Shown here piece after piece: positions 7,712 through 15,191 of a DNA stretch of 64,000 nucleotides (the first letter of the stretch is position 1; the number at the start of each line of letters is the position of its first letter). The position numbers were made by a program, and so were the translations under genes. The DNA is taken from NCBI GenBank assembly GCA_030065985.1, contig JASJCM010000006.1:61303-125302 (forward strand), written 5' to 3'. The stretch is from Woeseiaceae bacterium (GTDB taxonomy: Bacteria; Pseudomonadota; Gammaproteobacteria; Steroidobacterales; Woeseiaceae). Under the pieces are notes generated by a model. It was not told the origin of the DNA. It searched no databases and worked only from the letters and a program-made list of their open reading frames with translations.

Positions 7712-8767
7712 ATGAAGAGTGTCGTCGTCGACAAGATCGCCTCGGTTGCACAGCACAACGACCTCGCGTCGGAGTTGCGCCTGTCGAAGGACATCCCCTG
7801 CGAAGAAGGGGTGCTCGTTGCAGCAAAGATCCTCAACAACAAGTCGCGCTATAACCAGCTCGAGCTGACCTCAGGACGCATGGCGACCGTCAACCAGGGC
7901 GACGTAATCGTCGGTGCGCTCGGGCACCGCAAAGCGCTGCGTGGCTACTCGGGCCACCTGCCGAAGTCTCTCAAGCCCGGCGACACGATCCAGATCCTGA
8001 ATATCGGCGGCGTGCTCGGCATATGCGACTCGGCCAACCCGGACGTAGGCGCACCGTTCGACTGCGAGGTCCTTGGCACGGTACTGAGCTTCCCGTACCT
8101 CGGCGAACGCATCGGCGTGCCGGCTCGTGCCGGTTCAAGCGCGCTCGAAGACGAGCCGCCGATCAACACGGCCGGCGTTCCCGTCATCGCGCTGGCCGGA
8201 ACCTGCATGGACTCCGGCAAGACGGCGGCCGCCTGCGCGATCGTTGGACGCCTGCGGCATCTCGGTTTCCAGGTCTCGGCCTGCAAGGCGACCGGCGTAT
8301 CGCTGCGTCGCGACGTGCTCGCGATGGAAGATGCCGGCGCATCCGACACAATGATCTTCTCCGACTTCGGCATTGTCACAACGACCGACGCCAATGGCCG
8401 CCAGCTGACGCGCGCCCTGCTCACGGAACTTGCAGAAAAGCGACCCGACGTCATCGTACTGGAGCTCGGCGATGGCCTGCTCGGCGCCTACGGCGTCGGC
8501 GCGATCCTGTCGGATACCGAGATTCGTGACGCGCTGACTGCCGTCGTGTTGTGCGCGAACGATCCGGTTTCAGCCTGGGGCGGCGCGGAACTGCTGCGCA
8601 AGGAATTCCATATTGAACCGGCCGTAGTCACCGGGCCGGCAACCGACAACGAAGTCGGCGTTCAGCAGATCGACGAGCGCACCTCGCTGCCCGCGATCAA
8701 CGCACTGTCCAACCCGGTGGCGCTTGGTGATATGGTCGCGGACCTCTTGAGGAAGGAGACTTCATGA
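7712..8767 (+). CDS. DUF1611-related P-loop protein in arginine operon (candidate glutamate N-acyltransferase)
   Basis: A 351-aa cytosolic protein without an established name. Residues about 25-125 form a beta-rich N-terminal domain (GDVIVGALGHRKALRGYSG at 63-81). The C-terminal domain opens with a P-loop, GTCMDSGKT (163-171), then KATG (192-195), DVIVLELGDG and AVVLCANDP. The same series (GTDCAVGKK, RATG, DVIEGQGS, AIVVCHDAS) occurs in the DgcN/DUF1611 protein at 51715-52740, so I regard the C-terminal domains as homologous. It lies between argG and argC, overlapping argC by 4 bp, where the pathway lacks argA and argE. Because DgcN N-acetylates D-glutamate, I infer that this may acylate L-glutamate. 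A deacylase or regulatory role is not excluded. Confidence 0.6.
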   Translation: MKSVVVDKIASVAQHNDLASELRLSKDIPCEEGVLVAAKILNNKSRYNQLELTSGRMATVNQGDVIVGALGHRKALRGYSGHLPKSLKPGDTIQILNIGGVLGICDSANPDVGAPFDCEVLGTVLSFPYLGERIGVPARAGSSALEDEPPINTAGVPVIALAGTCMDSGKTAAACAIVGRLRHLGFQVSACKATGVSLRRDVLAMEDAGASDTMIFSDFGIVTTTDANGRQLTRALLTELAEKRPDVIVLELGDGLLGAYGVGAILSDTEIRDALTAVVLCANDPVSAWGGAELLRKEFHIEPAVVTGPATDNEVGVQQIDERTSLPAINALSNPVALGDMVADLLRKETS

Positions 8768-9825
8768 CAGCGTCCGTTCCAGCAGTCATTCTCGGGGCAA
8801 GCGGCTACGTCGGTGGCGAGCTGCTGCGCCTGGTCGCCGCACACCCGAACTTCAAACTCGCCGCCGCGGTTTCAGACAGCGGCGCGGGGAAACCGATCGG
8901 CGAACTGTTTCCGCACCTCGCGAGCACGTTCGCCACAACGACATTCGTCGCGCACTCCGAGTGGCTCGATCACGTCGGTTCCGGCGGCCAGCTGGCCCTG
9001 TTCTCGGCCGCACCGCACGGCGCATCAGCCGCGGTCATCGCCGCTGCGATCCGGGCGTGCGAGGACAAGCGCATCGATGTCCACGTTGTCGATTCCTCGG
9101 CCGACTTTCGCTACGCAGATCAGGACGCATACGAAGCGGTTTACAAAACGGCCCACGGCGCGCCGGACATCCTCAATAAGTTCACCTGTGCGCTACCCGA
9201 GCATGTCGACGCGATCGACGTTGCTCATGTCGGCCACCCGGGATGTTTCGCCACGGCGTCGTTGCTCGCCGTTGTGCCGCTGATGCAGTCCGGACTGACT
9301 GACGCCGAGGTTTTCATTAGCGGCATCACAGGCAGCACGGGATCTGGCAAGAGCCCGCAACCCGGCACGCATCATCCGGAACGGAACAGCAACCTGTATG
9401 CCTACAAGCCGCTCGCGCACCGTCATGCACCCGAAGTCGCGGCGCTCGCCGAAGCGGCCAGCGGCCGACAGACGGCCGTGCATTTTGTACCGCATTCGGG
9501 CCCGTTCGCCCGTGGTATCCACGTGACTGTGCACGCAAAGACGAAGGCGCCAGTTTCTGACAAAGACGTGCGGAAGGTGTACGCCGACGCCTATGCCGAC
9601 GCGCCGTTCGTGCAGGTGGTGGACGGTACGCCGCGCATCAAGAACGTTGTCGCGAGCAATCAGTGCCACATCGGTGTGGCAACCGACGGCGATGCGGTTG
9701 TCGTGATGGCCGCAATCGACAACCTTGTCAAAGGAGCAGCCGGTGGCGCGATGCAGTGGATGAATCGACTTTGGGGGCTGCCCGAAACCGCGGGCCTCGA
9801 CATGCCAGCACCGGGGTGGACGTAA
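8764..9825 (+). CDS. argC: N-acyl-gamma-glutamyl-phosphate reductase
   Basis: A 353-aa ArgC, reducing N-acyl-glutamyl phosphate to the semialdehyde with NADPH. The Rossmann motif GASGYVGGELLRL starts at residue 11 and the catalytic Cys161 is in GHPGCFATA. The GITGSTGSGKSPQPGTHHPE segment and a C-terminal SNQCHIG region are typical. It overlaps the P-loop protein by 4 bp and the next gene by 1 bp. Whether the N-substituent is acetyl or succinyl cannot be read from this protein. Confidence 0.93.
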   Translation: MTASVPAVILGASGYVGGELLRLVAAHPNFKLAAAVSDSGAGKPIGELFPHLASTFATTTFVAHSEWLDHVGSGGQLALFSAAPHGASAAVIAAAIRACEDKRIDVHVVDSSADFRYADQDAYEAVYKTAHGAPDILNKFTCALPEHVDAIDVAHVGHPGCFATASLLAVVPLMQSGLTDAEVFISGITGSTGSGKSPQPGTHHPERNSNLYAYKPLAHRHAPEVAALAEAASGRQTAVHFVPHSGPFARGIHVTVHAKTKAPVSDKDVRKVYADAYADAPFVQVVDGTPRIKNVVASNQCHIGVATDGDAVVVMAAIDNLVKGAAGGAMQWMNRLWGLPETAGLDMPAPGWT

Positions 9826-11009
9826 TGGCCGCTGCCAGCGATGCACAAATGGATCCACGGGTTCGCGAAGCGGCGCTGACGATTCCCGTCTACGGTCAGC
9901 TGCCGTTCGTACCGGAACGTGCCAGCGGCTGTGACATCTTCACGCGTGACGGCCGCCGCATCCTCGACCTTTATGGCGGCCACGCCGTTGCAGCACTCGG
10001 GTATGGCCATCCACGCCTCGTGCGCGCCATCCAGGAACAAAGCAGCAAGCTCCTGTTCCAGAGTAATGCGGTTGCTCTCGACGTGCGCGCCGACGCCGCG
10101 GAGCAGTTGACACGCGTTGCGCCCAAAGGCCTGGAACGTGTGTTCTTTGTGAACTCGGGTGCCGAAGCCAACGAAAACGCGCTGCGTATGGCGCTGATGG
10201 CGACAGGCCGCAAGAAAGTGCTCGCGATCACTCACAGTTTTCACGGCCGCACGGCGGCAGCAGCGGCTGTCACCTGGAATGCCGGCAAGTGGTACGGCTT
10301 CCCGGACAAGCCCTTCGAGGTGGACTTCATTCCGCGCGATGACATCGGCGCCGCGGCATCGATGATCACCGCGGATATTGCCGCCGTCATCTTCGAGCCG
10401 GTTCAGGGGGTCGCGGGCGCCTACGACCTGTCGCTCGAGTTCTGCGAAACCCTGCGGCGCGAGACGCAGCGACACGGCGTCATGCTGATTGCCGATGAGG
10501 TGCAGTCTGGAATGGGGCGTTGCGGCCAGTTCTTCGCGGTGCAGGCGCATGGCATCGCGCCCGACATACTGACGAGTGCCAAGGCGCTCGGCGGCGGCAT
10601 CCCTTGCGGTGCCGTGCTGTGTACGGATGCCGTAGCCTCGCGATTCGGTACCGGCGACCTTGGAACGACGTTCGGCGGCGGACCGATCGCGGCAGCGGCA
10701 ATCACCGCGACCATCCAGGGCATCCTCGCCGAACACTTGCTCGCCAATGTGCGCGCACTCGAAGGCCGGATTCGCGACAAGTGCGTCGTCGGACCCGTGC
10801 GCAAGATCCAGGGCATGGGGCTGTTGCTCGGTCTTGTCTGCGACCGGCCGGCGACCGAGGTGCGGGACGCGCTTCTGGAGCACGACATTCTTACCGGAAC
10901 GAGCGGCGACCCCAATGTGGTTCGAATCCTTGCCCCGCTCGTCCTGCAGAACAAACACGTTGATCACCTCGCTCACGCGCTGGCCAACATCGCGCCTGCG
11001 ACGGACTGA
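9825..11009 (+). CDS. argD: Acylornithine aminotransferase
   Basis: A 394-aa class III PLP aminotransferase. Visible are VNSGAEANENALRMA (109-123) for phosphate binding, the HSFHGRT motif, the IADEVQSG motif with the PLP-contacting Asp, and the Schiff-base Lys253 in SAKALGGG. In the pathway it converts N-acyl-glutamate semialdehyde to N-acyl-ornithine using glutamate. I start at ATG 9825, which overlaps the argC stop by one base (TAATG); the longer frame into argC is not conserved-looking. A long antisense frame on the other strand is a GC artefact. Confidence 0.9.
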   Translation: MAAASDAQMDPRVREAALTIPVYGQLPFVPERASGCDIFTRDGRRILDLYGGHAVAALGYGHPRLVRAIQEQSSKLLFQSNAVALDVRADAAEQLTRVAPKGLERVFFVNSGAEANENALRMALMATGRKKVLAITHSFHGRTAAAAAVTWNAGKWYGFPDKPFEVDFIPRDDIGAAASMITADIAAVIFEPVQGVAGAYDLSLEFCETLRRETQRHGVMLIADEVQSGMGRCGQFFAVQAHGIAPDILTSAKALGGGIPCGAVLCTDAVASRFGTGDLGTTFGGGPIAAAAITATIQGILAEHLLANVRALEGRIRDKCVVGPVRKIQGMGLLLGLVCDRPATEVRDALLEHDILTGTSGDPNVVRILAPLVLQNKHVDHLAHALANIAPATD

Positions 11010-11023
11010 CAAAGGACACGTTT

Positions 11024-12031
11024 ATGAAAGCGTTTAACGACCTCGCCGACTTTTCCCATGAAGAAATCTCAGCTCTTGTCGACCTGGCGGGACGACTCGA
11101 CAGTCACCCGGAACCCGAAGCGCTCAAGGGCAAGGTCCTGTCGCTGCTGTTCCTGAGCCCATCGCTGCGCACGCTCGCGTCATTCCAGGCGGCGATGGTC
11201 CGGCTTGGCGGCGGCTCGTTTGTGATCTCGCCGGACATGTCTATCCACGGGCTCGAAGTTCGTGACGGTATCGTAATGGACGGCGTCGCGGCCGAGCACA
11301 TCCGCGAGGCGGTCCCGGTCATTGCGTCGTATGGCGATGCGATTGGCATTCGGGCATTTGCTGACCGCAAGAAGATCGAGAACGATCTTGCCGAAACGCG
11401 ATTCAATGCGCTGACCGAACTCATCGATACGCCGTACATCAACATGGAGTCTGCGATGAACCACCCGTGCCAGAGTCTCGCCGACTGGAAGACCATGGAT
11501 GACTTCGATATGCCGACCAACGGCGGGAAGTTCGTGCTCAGCTGGGCGTACCACCCCAAGGCGCTGCCGCTGGCCGTACCATCGGCGACTCTGCATATGG
11601 CCGCAATGCGCGGCATGGACGTTACCGTGCTGCGCCCCGAAGGTTTCGAGTTACCGGCGCCTGTCATGCAGAAAGCGATCTTTGCAGCGGAGGAATCGGG
11701 CGGGTCGGTTCGCGAGACCACGGACCGGAATGAAGCGATGGAAGACGCGCATGTCATTTACGCCAAGTCCTGGTCGTCGACGCAACACTACGGTGACAAG
11801 CTGGCCGACCAGAAGCTCAGGGAACAGCATCTCGACTGGTGCGTTGACGAGTCCTGGTTCGGGAACGCAAAGGAAGACGCGCGCTTCATGCATTGCCTGC
11901 CTGTGCGCCGTGGCGTTGTCGTCGCTGACGAGATTCTCGATGGGCCGCGCAGCATCGTTATTCCCGAGGCGCGCAATCGCATGCTCGCCCAGATGGCAGT
12001 GCTGCACCAGATGCTTGGAGGCGCCACATGA
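11024..12031 (+). CDS. argF': N-acylornithine carbamoyltransferase, succinylornithine-type (ArgF')
   Basis: A 335-aa transcarbamylase of the AOTC/SOTC branch, not an ornithine carbamoyltransferase. The carbamoyl-phosphate motif is FLSPSLRT (43-50), and MNHPCQSLAD and FMHCLPVRRG are further signatures. The residue that decides the acyl group (Glu92 in Xanthomonas acetylornithine transcarbamylase, Pro90 in Bacteroides fragilis succinylornithine transcarbamylase) is Ala90 here, in GVAAEH. The flanking AVPVIASYGD and SIVIPEARNR also look closer to the Bacteroides enzyme as I recall it. I infer use of N-succinylornithine, or at least not a strict acetyl enzyme. Start ATG follows AAAGGA; it overlaps argB by 4 bp. 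Confidence 0.85.
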   Translation: MKAFNDLADFSHEEISALVDLAGRLDSHPEPEALKGKVLSLLFLSPSLRTLASFQAAMVRLGGGSFVISPDMSIHGLEVRDGIVMDGVAAEHIREAVPVIASYGDAIGIRAFADRKKIENDLAETRFNALTELIDTPYINMESAMNHPCQSLADWKTMDDFDMPTNGGKFVLSWAYHPKALPLAVPSATLHMAAMRGMDVTVLRPEGFELPAPVMQKAIFAAEESGGSVRETTDRNEAMEDAHVIYAKSWSSTQHYGDKLADQKLREQHLDWCVDESWFGNAKEDARFMHCLPVRRGVVVADEILDGPRSIVIPEARNRMLAQMAVLHQMLGGAT

Positions 12032-12957
12032 CCAGTAAACGCGAACGCGCGATCGTTGTCTCCGCGCTCAAGCACGCGGCGCCCTATATTCGTCTGTACA
12101 AGGGCAAAGTCTTCGTCATCAAGGTCGGTGGCGAGGTGTTCGCCGATCCCGAACTGGCGAGCGCGCTTATCGAACAGGTTGGCATTCTGCACCAGGTCGG
12201 CATCCGAGCCGTGCTCATTCACGGCGGCGGGCCGCAGTCCACGCAGCTGGCATCCGATCTCGGGCTCGATACCCAGTTTGTCGACGGCCGGCGCGTTACG
12301 GACAGCGAGTCGCTTAACGTCGCGACGATGATCCTGAACGGTCAGATCAACACACGCATTCTCGCCGCATGCCGCGACCTGCAGATTCCCGCGGTTGGCA
12401 TTAGCGGCGTGGACGCGGGGTTGATTCGCGCACACAAGCGCCCGCCCGTCGAAGGCAAGGACGGCGAGTCGGTCGACTACGGATTTGTCGGCGACATCGA
12501 TTCTGTCGAAGCGGACATCCTGCAGAAGCAGCTCGACAATGGCCTCATGCCCGTGGTCAGCCCCCTGTCATGTGACGAGTCGGGCACGCTGCTTAACATC
12601 AATGCCGACACGGTGGCTGCTGCGATTGCGGCAGAACTCGACGCCGAAAAGCTGATTCTCGTGACTGGCGCGACCGGCATTCTCGAAGACGTTAACGATC
12701 CGGGTTCCCTGATCAGCTACATCGATCGCAAGCACCTCAAGGAGCTCAAGGACAAGGGCATCCTCGCTGACGGCATGCTGCCGAAGGCTGCCGCGATCGA
12801 CGCCGCGATCAAGGACGGCGTGTCGCGCGTGCATGTCATTTCCTACAAGCTCGCCGACAGTATTTTGCTTGAAGTATTCACGAACGAAGGTACCGGCACG
12901 CTCGTCGTCGACGACATCGCGGCATTGACGCCGGAAGAACAGGCGGCCGAATCATGA
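12028..12957 (+). CDS. argB: N-acylglutamate kinase
   Basis: A 309-aa amino-acid kinase phosphorylating N-acetyl- (or N-succinyl-) glutamate. Motifs include VIKVGGEVF (31-39) and LIHGGGPQST (65-74) for the glycine-rich loops, an INADTVAAAIAAELDAEKLI segment and the KAAAIDAAIKDGV region. Only the kinase domain is present: there is no C-terminal GNAT acetyltransferase domain of the kind found in fused ArgA-ArgB proteins, so this gene does not supply the missing synthase. Both ends overlap neighbours by 4 bp. Confidence 0.93.
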   Translation: MTSKRERAIVVSALKHAAPYIRLYKGKVFVIKVGGEVFADPELASALIEQVGILHQVGIRAVLIHGGGPQSTQLASDLGLDTQFVDGRRVTDSESLNVATMILNGQINTRILAACRDLQIPAVGISGVDAGLIRAHKRPPVEGKDGESVDYGFVGDIDSVEADILQKQLDNGLMPVVSPLSCDESGTLLNINADTVAAAIAAELDAEKLILVTGATGILEDVNDPGSLISYIDRKHLKELKDKGILADGMLPKAAAIDAAIKDGVSRVHVISYKLADSILLEVFTNEGTGTLVVDDIAALTPEEQAAES

Positions 12958-14138
12958 GCCGCCTCTGGGAGAAAGGTCTGCCACTCGACGAACGGGTGCT
13001 GCGCTACACGGCCGGTGAGGATCACCTGCTCGACGCGAGGCTGGTTGCTTACGACGTCCGCGGGTCGATCGCTCACGCCGAGATGCTGGCCGCCCAGGAC
13101 CTGATCTCTCACGATGACTGCCATGCTATCTGCGACGGCCTGCGTAAGCTCGAGGCGCGGTTCGAGGCCGGCGACTGGGAGATCAGTCTCGAGGATGAAG
13201 ATGTGCACACGGCGCTCGAGTCGCGTCTGACCTCCGATATAGGGGCTGCAGGCGGACGTCTGCACCTCGGACGGTCGCGCAACGACCAGGTACTGACGGC
13301 CTTGCGGCTCTACCTGCGAGACGCCGCGCTCGATCTTGCGGGACGCGTCGAACACCTGCGGGCATCAATTGCGCACCTGGCCGAGCGCCAGGGCGACGTT
13401 GAGTTGCCTGGCTACACGCACATGCAGCACGCGATGCCGTCTTCGGTTGCCCTCTGGTGCGGCGGCTTTAACGAAGGATTCGGGGACGCCGTTGACGGCC
13501 TGCGGGCCGTGCACAAGCGCATCAACAAGAACCCGCTTGGCAGCGCGGCAGGCTACGGCACGCCGGGGCTGCCTCTCGATCGCGAATTCACGACGAGGCG
13601 GCTGGATTTTGACGCAACGCAGTCCCCGGTTACAGCAGCACAGCTGTCGCGCGGCAAAGCCGAAAGCGCCCTGCTCTTCGAGATCGCGCTGATGATGCAG
13701 GATCTCTCGCGGATGGCGAGTGACCTGTTGCTGTTCTACACGCAGGAGTTCGCCTACATCACGCTCGCGCCCGAGGTAACGACGGGTTCGTCGATCATGC
13801 CGCAGAAGCGCAATCCGGACGTGCTTGAACTGTTGCGCGCATCGTCCGCAACGAGCCAGGCCTGTCTCGACGAAACAATGATGATCACGGCAAAGCTGCC
13901 CTCCGGTTATCACCGTGACCTTCAGCGCCTCAAGAGCCCGGTGTTTCGCTCGATCGATCTTGCTATCGACAGCGTCGACATCCTGGCCTACTTGCTCGAA
14001 GGACTCGCGTTCGTACCCCAAAACATCAAGCTCGATGAAGGCATCTTCGCAACCGAGGAGGCCTATCGACTCGTCACCGAAGAAGGCATGCCGTTTCGCG
14101 AGGCCTATCGGGAGGTTGCGAAGCGTTACGTGAAGTGA
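12954..14138 (+). CDS. argH: Argininosuccinate lyase
   Basis: A 394-aa fumarase/aspartase-superfamily lyase giving arginine and fumarate. The three signature regions are seen: HLGRSRNDQVLTALRLY, GYTHMQHAMPSS and the GSSIMPQKRNPD catalytic loop. It is shorter than the common ~460 aa form, ending soon after REAYREVAKRYVK, and has no fused C-terminal acetyltransferase of the ArgHA type. It closes the operon. Its stop (14136-14138) directly abuts the stop of the convergent adaptor gene, leaving no space for a terminator. Confidence 0.94.
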   Translation: MSRLWEKGLPLDERVLRYTAGEDHLLDARLVAYDVRGSIAHAEMLAAQDLISHDDCHAICDGLRKLEARFEAGDWEISLEDEDVHTALESRLTSDIGAAGGRLHLGRSRNDQVLTALRLYLRDAALDLAGRVEHLRASIAHLAERQGDVELPGYTHMQHAMPSSVALWCGGFNEGFGDAVDGLRAVHKRINKNPLGSAAGYGTPGLPLDREFTTRRLDFDATQSPVTAAQLSRGKAESALLFEIALMMQDLSRMASDLLLFYTQEFAYITLAPEVTTGSSIMPQKRNPDVLELLRASSATSQACLDETMMITAKLPSGYHRDLQRLKSPVFRSIDLAIDSVDILAYLLEGLAFVPQNIKLDEGIFATEEAYRLVTEEGMPFREAYREVAKRYVK

Positions 14139-15191
14139 TCAGGGCGTGTCGATGATCTCGACCGGTTGCCCCGGTTGCAGCCGCTCTGCGCCACGAACGA
14201 TGACCTGATCGCCGGCCTCAATGCCGTCTGCGATCGCCACCCACATGCCGACGGTGGACGTGATGTTCGCGGTAACCTGTTCCGCGGCACCGTCGTCGGT
14301 CACTCTGTAGACATACGCGGCGCCGCCCCGCTCGACGAGAGCGTCCCGTGGCACCGCGACCGCTGTGACCGCCGACCCGTTTGGCAGACTGACCTGCACG
14401 GGCGTACCGACGAGCCAGTCGCTGTCTGAAGCGCGCAGACGGATTTCGACGACGCGCGAAACCGCATCGCCGACAGGTACGACGGCGCGTACCGGGTGGC
14501 GCCGTTCAACGCCCGAATAGTGCACGGCGACAGGCTGTTCCGGTTTCACAAACTCGGTAAGAGCGATCGGCGCGGGCAAGATGATTTCCTTGCGTCGCGT
14601 ATCGACAAGCCGCAGCACGTCTTCTCCCACGCTCAGGAACTCGCCGACCGATGCCAGGCGCTGTGTGACGTGCCCGGCGAACGCGGCCCGTATGCGGGTT
14701 CTCGCGAGGTCGCCCTCGGCCCTCTCGAACTGCGCGCGCGCATCCTCGAGCTGGTGTAACACCTGGTCGCGATTGGTACGCGACTCGTCGAGCAGGTTGG
14801 CCGACGCGTTGTTACTTGCGGCCAGCTCCTCGGCGCGCGCGAGCTGCCGCTCCCGATATCGCAAATCTGCCTCGAGGCGAGCCACGTTGGCGCGTGCTCT
14901 CGTCAGCGCCACCTGCATCAGGCGAGGCTCAATACGCGCAATTACCTCGCCGGCCTCGACTTCGTCACCGACCTCGGCCAGCCAGGTGATAACGCCTTCG
15001 ACCTCGGTGGCGATACGTGAGTCGTTCAGGCTCACGACCGTGCCGGATACTTCGACCACGGGCGCCATGTCACGCAGTTCGGCTGTTGCGACCTGCACGC
15101 GCGCCGGCGGGAACGCCATGCCTTCCTGCTGGGCTGTCGCCAGCAGCGGCAGACCAATCAGACAGATCAAACCGAGGACATGTTTCTTCAT
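14139..15191 (-). CDS. RND efflux periplasmic adaptor subunit (MFP/HlyD family)
   Basis: A 350-aa membrane-fusion protein with a signal peptide (residues 1-20, LLATAQQ at its end). A barrel-sandwich half motif (VEGVITWLAEVGDEVEAGEVIARIEP) precedes a coiled-coil hairpin (about 95-160, rich in Arg/Glu/Leu), then the second half motif (AGHVTQRLASVGEFLSVGE) and beta-barrel domains. It links the inner-membrane permease to an outer-membrane channel. It overlaps the upstream permease gene by 4 bp. No TolC-type channel is encoded nearby, so a shared channel is likely. Substrate unknown. Confidence 0.9.
   Translation of the reverse strand: MKKHVLGLICLIGLPLLATAQQEGMAFPPARVQVATAELRDMAPVVEVSGTVVSLNDSRIATEVEGVITWLAEVGDEVEAGEVIARIEPRLMQVALTRARANVARLEADLRYRERQLARAEELAASNNASANLLDESRTNRDQVLHQLEDARAQFERAEGDLARTRIRAAFAGHVTQRLASVGEFLSVGEDVLRLVDTRRKEIILPAPIALTEFVKPEQPVAVHYSGVERRHPVRAVVPVGDAVSRVVEIRLRASDSDWLVGTPVQVSLPNGSAVTAVAVPRDALVERGGAAYVYRVTDDGAAEQVTANITSTVGMWVAIADGIEAGDQVIVRGAERLQPGQPVEIIDTP

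Noticed and set aside
9660..11012. A 450-codon minus-strand frame opposite argD
   Set aside because: Low-complexity Arg/His-rich translation with no motifs; the plus strand encodes a full PLP aminotransferase.
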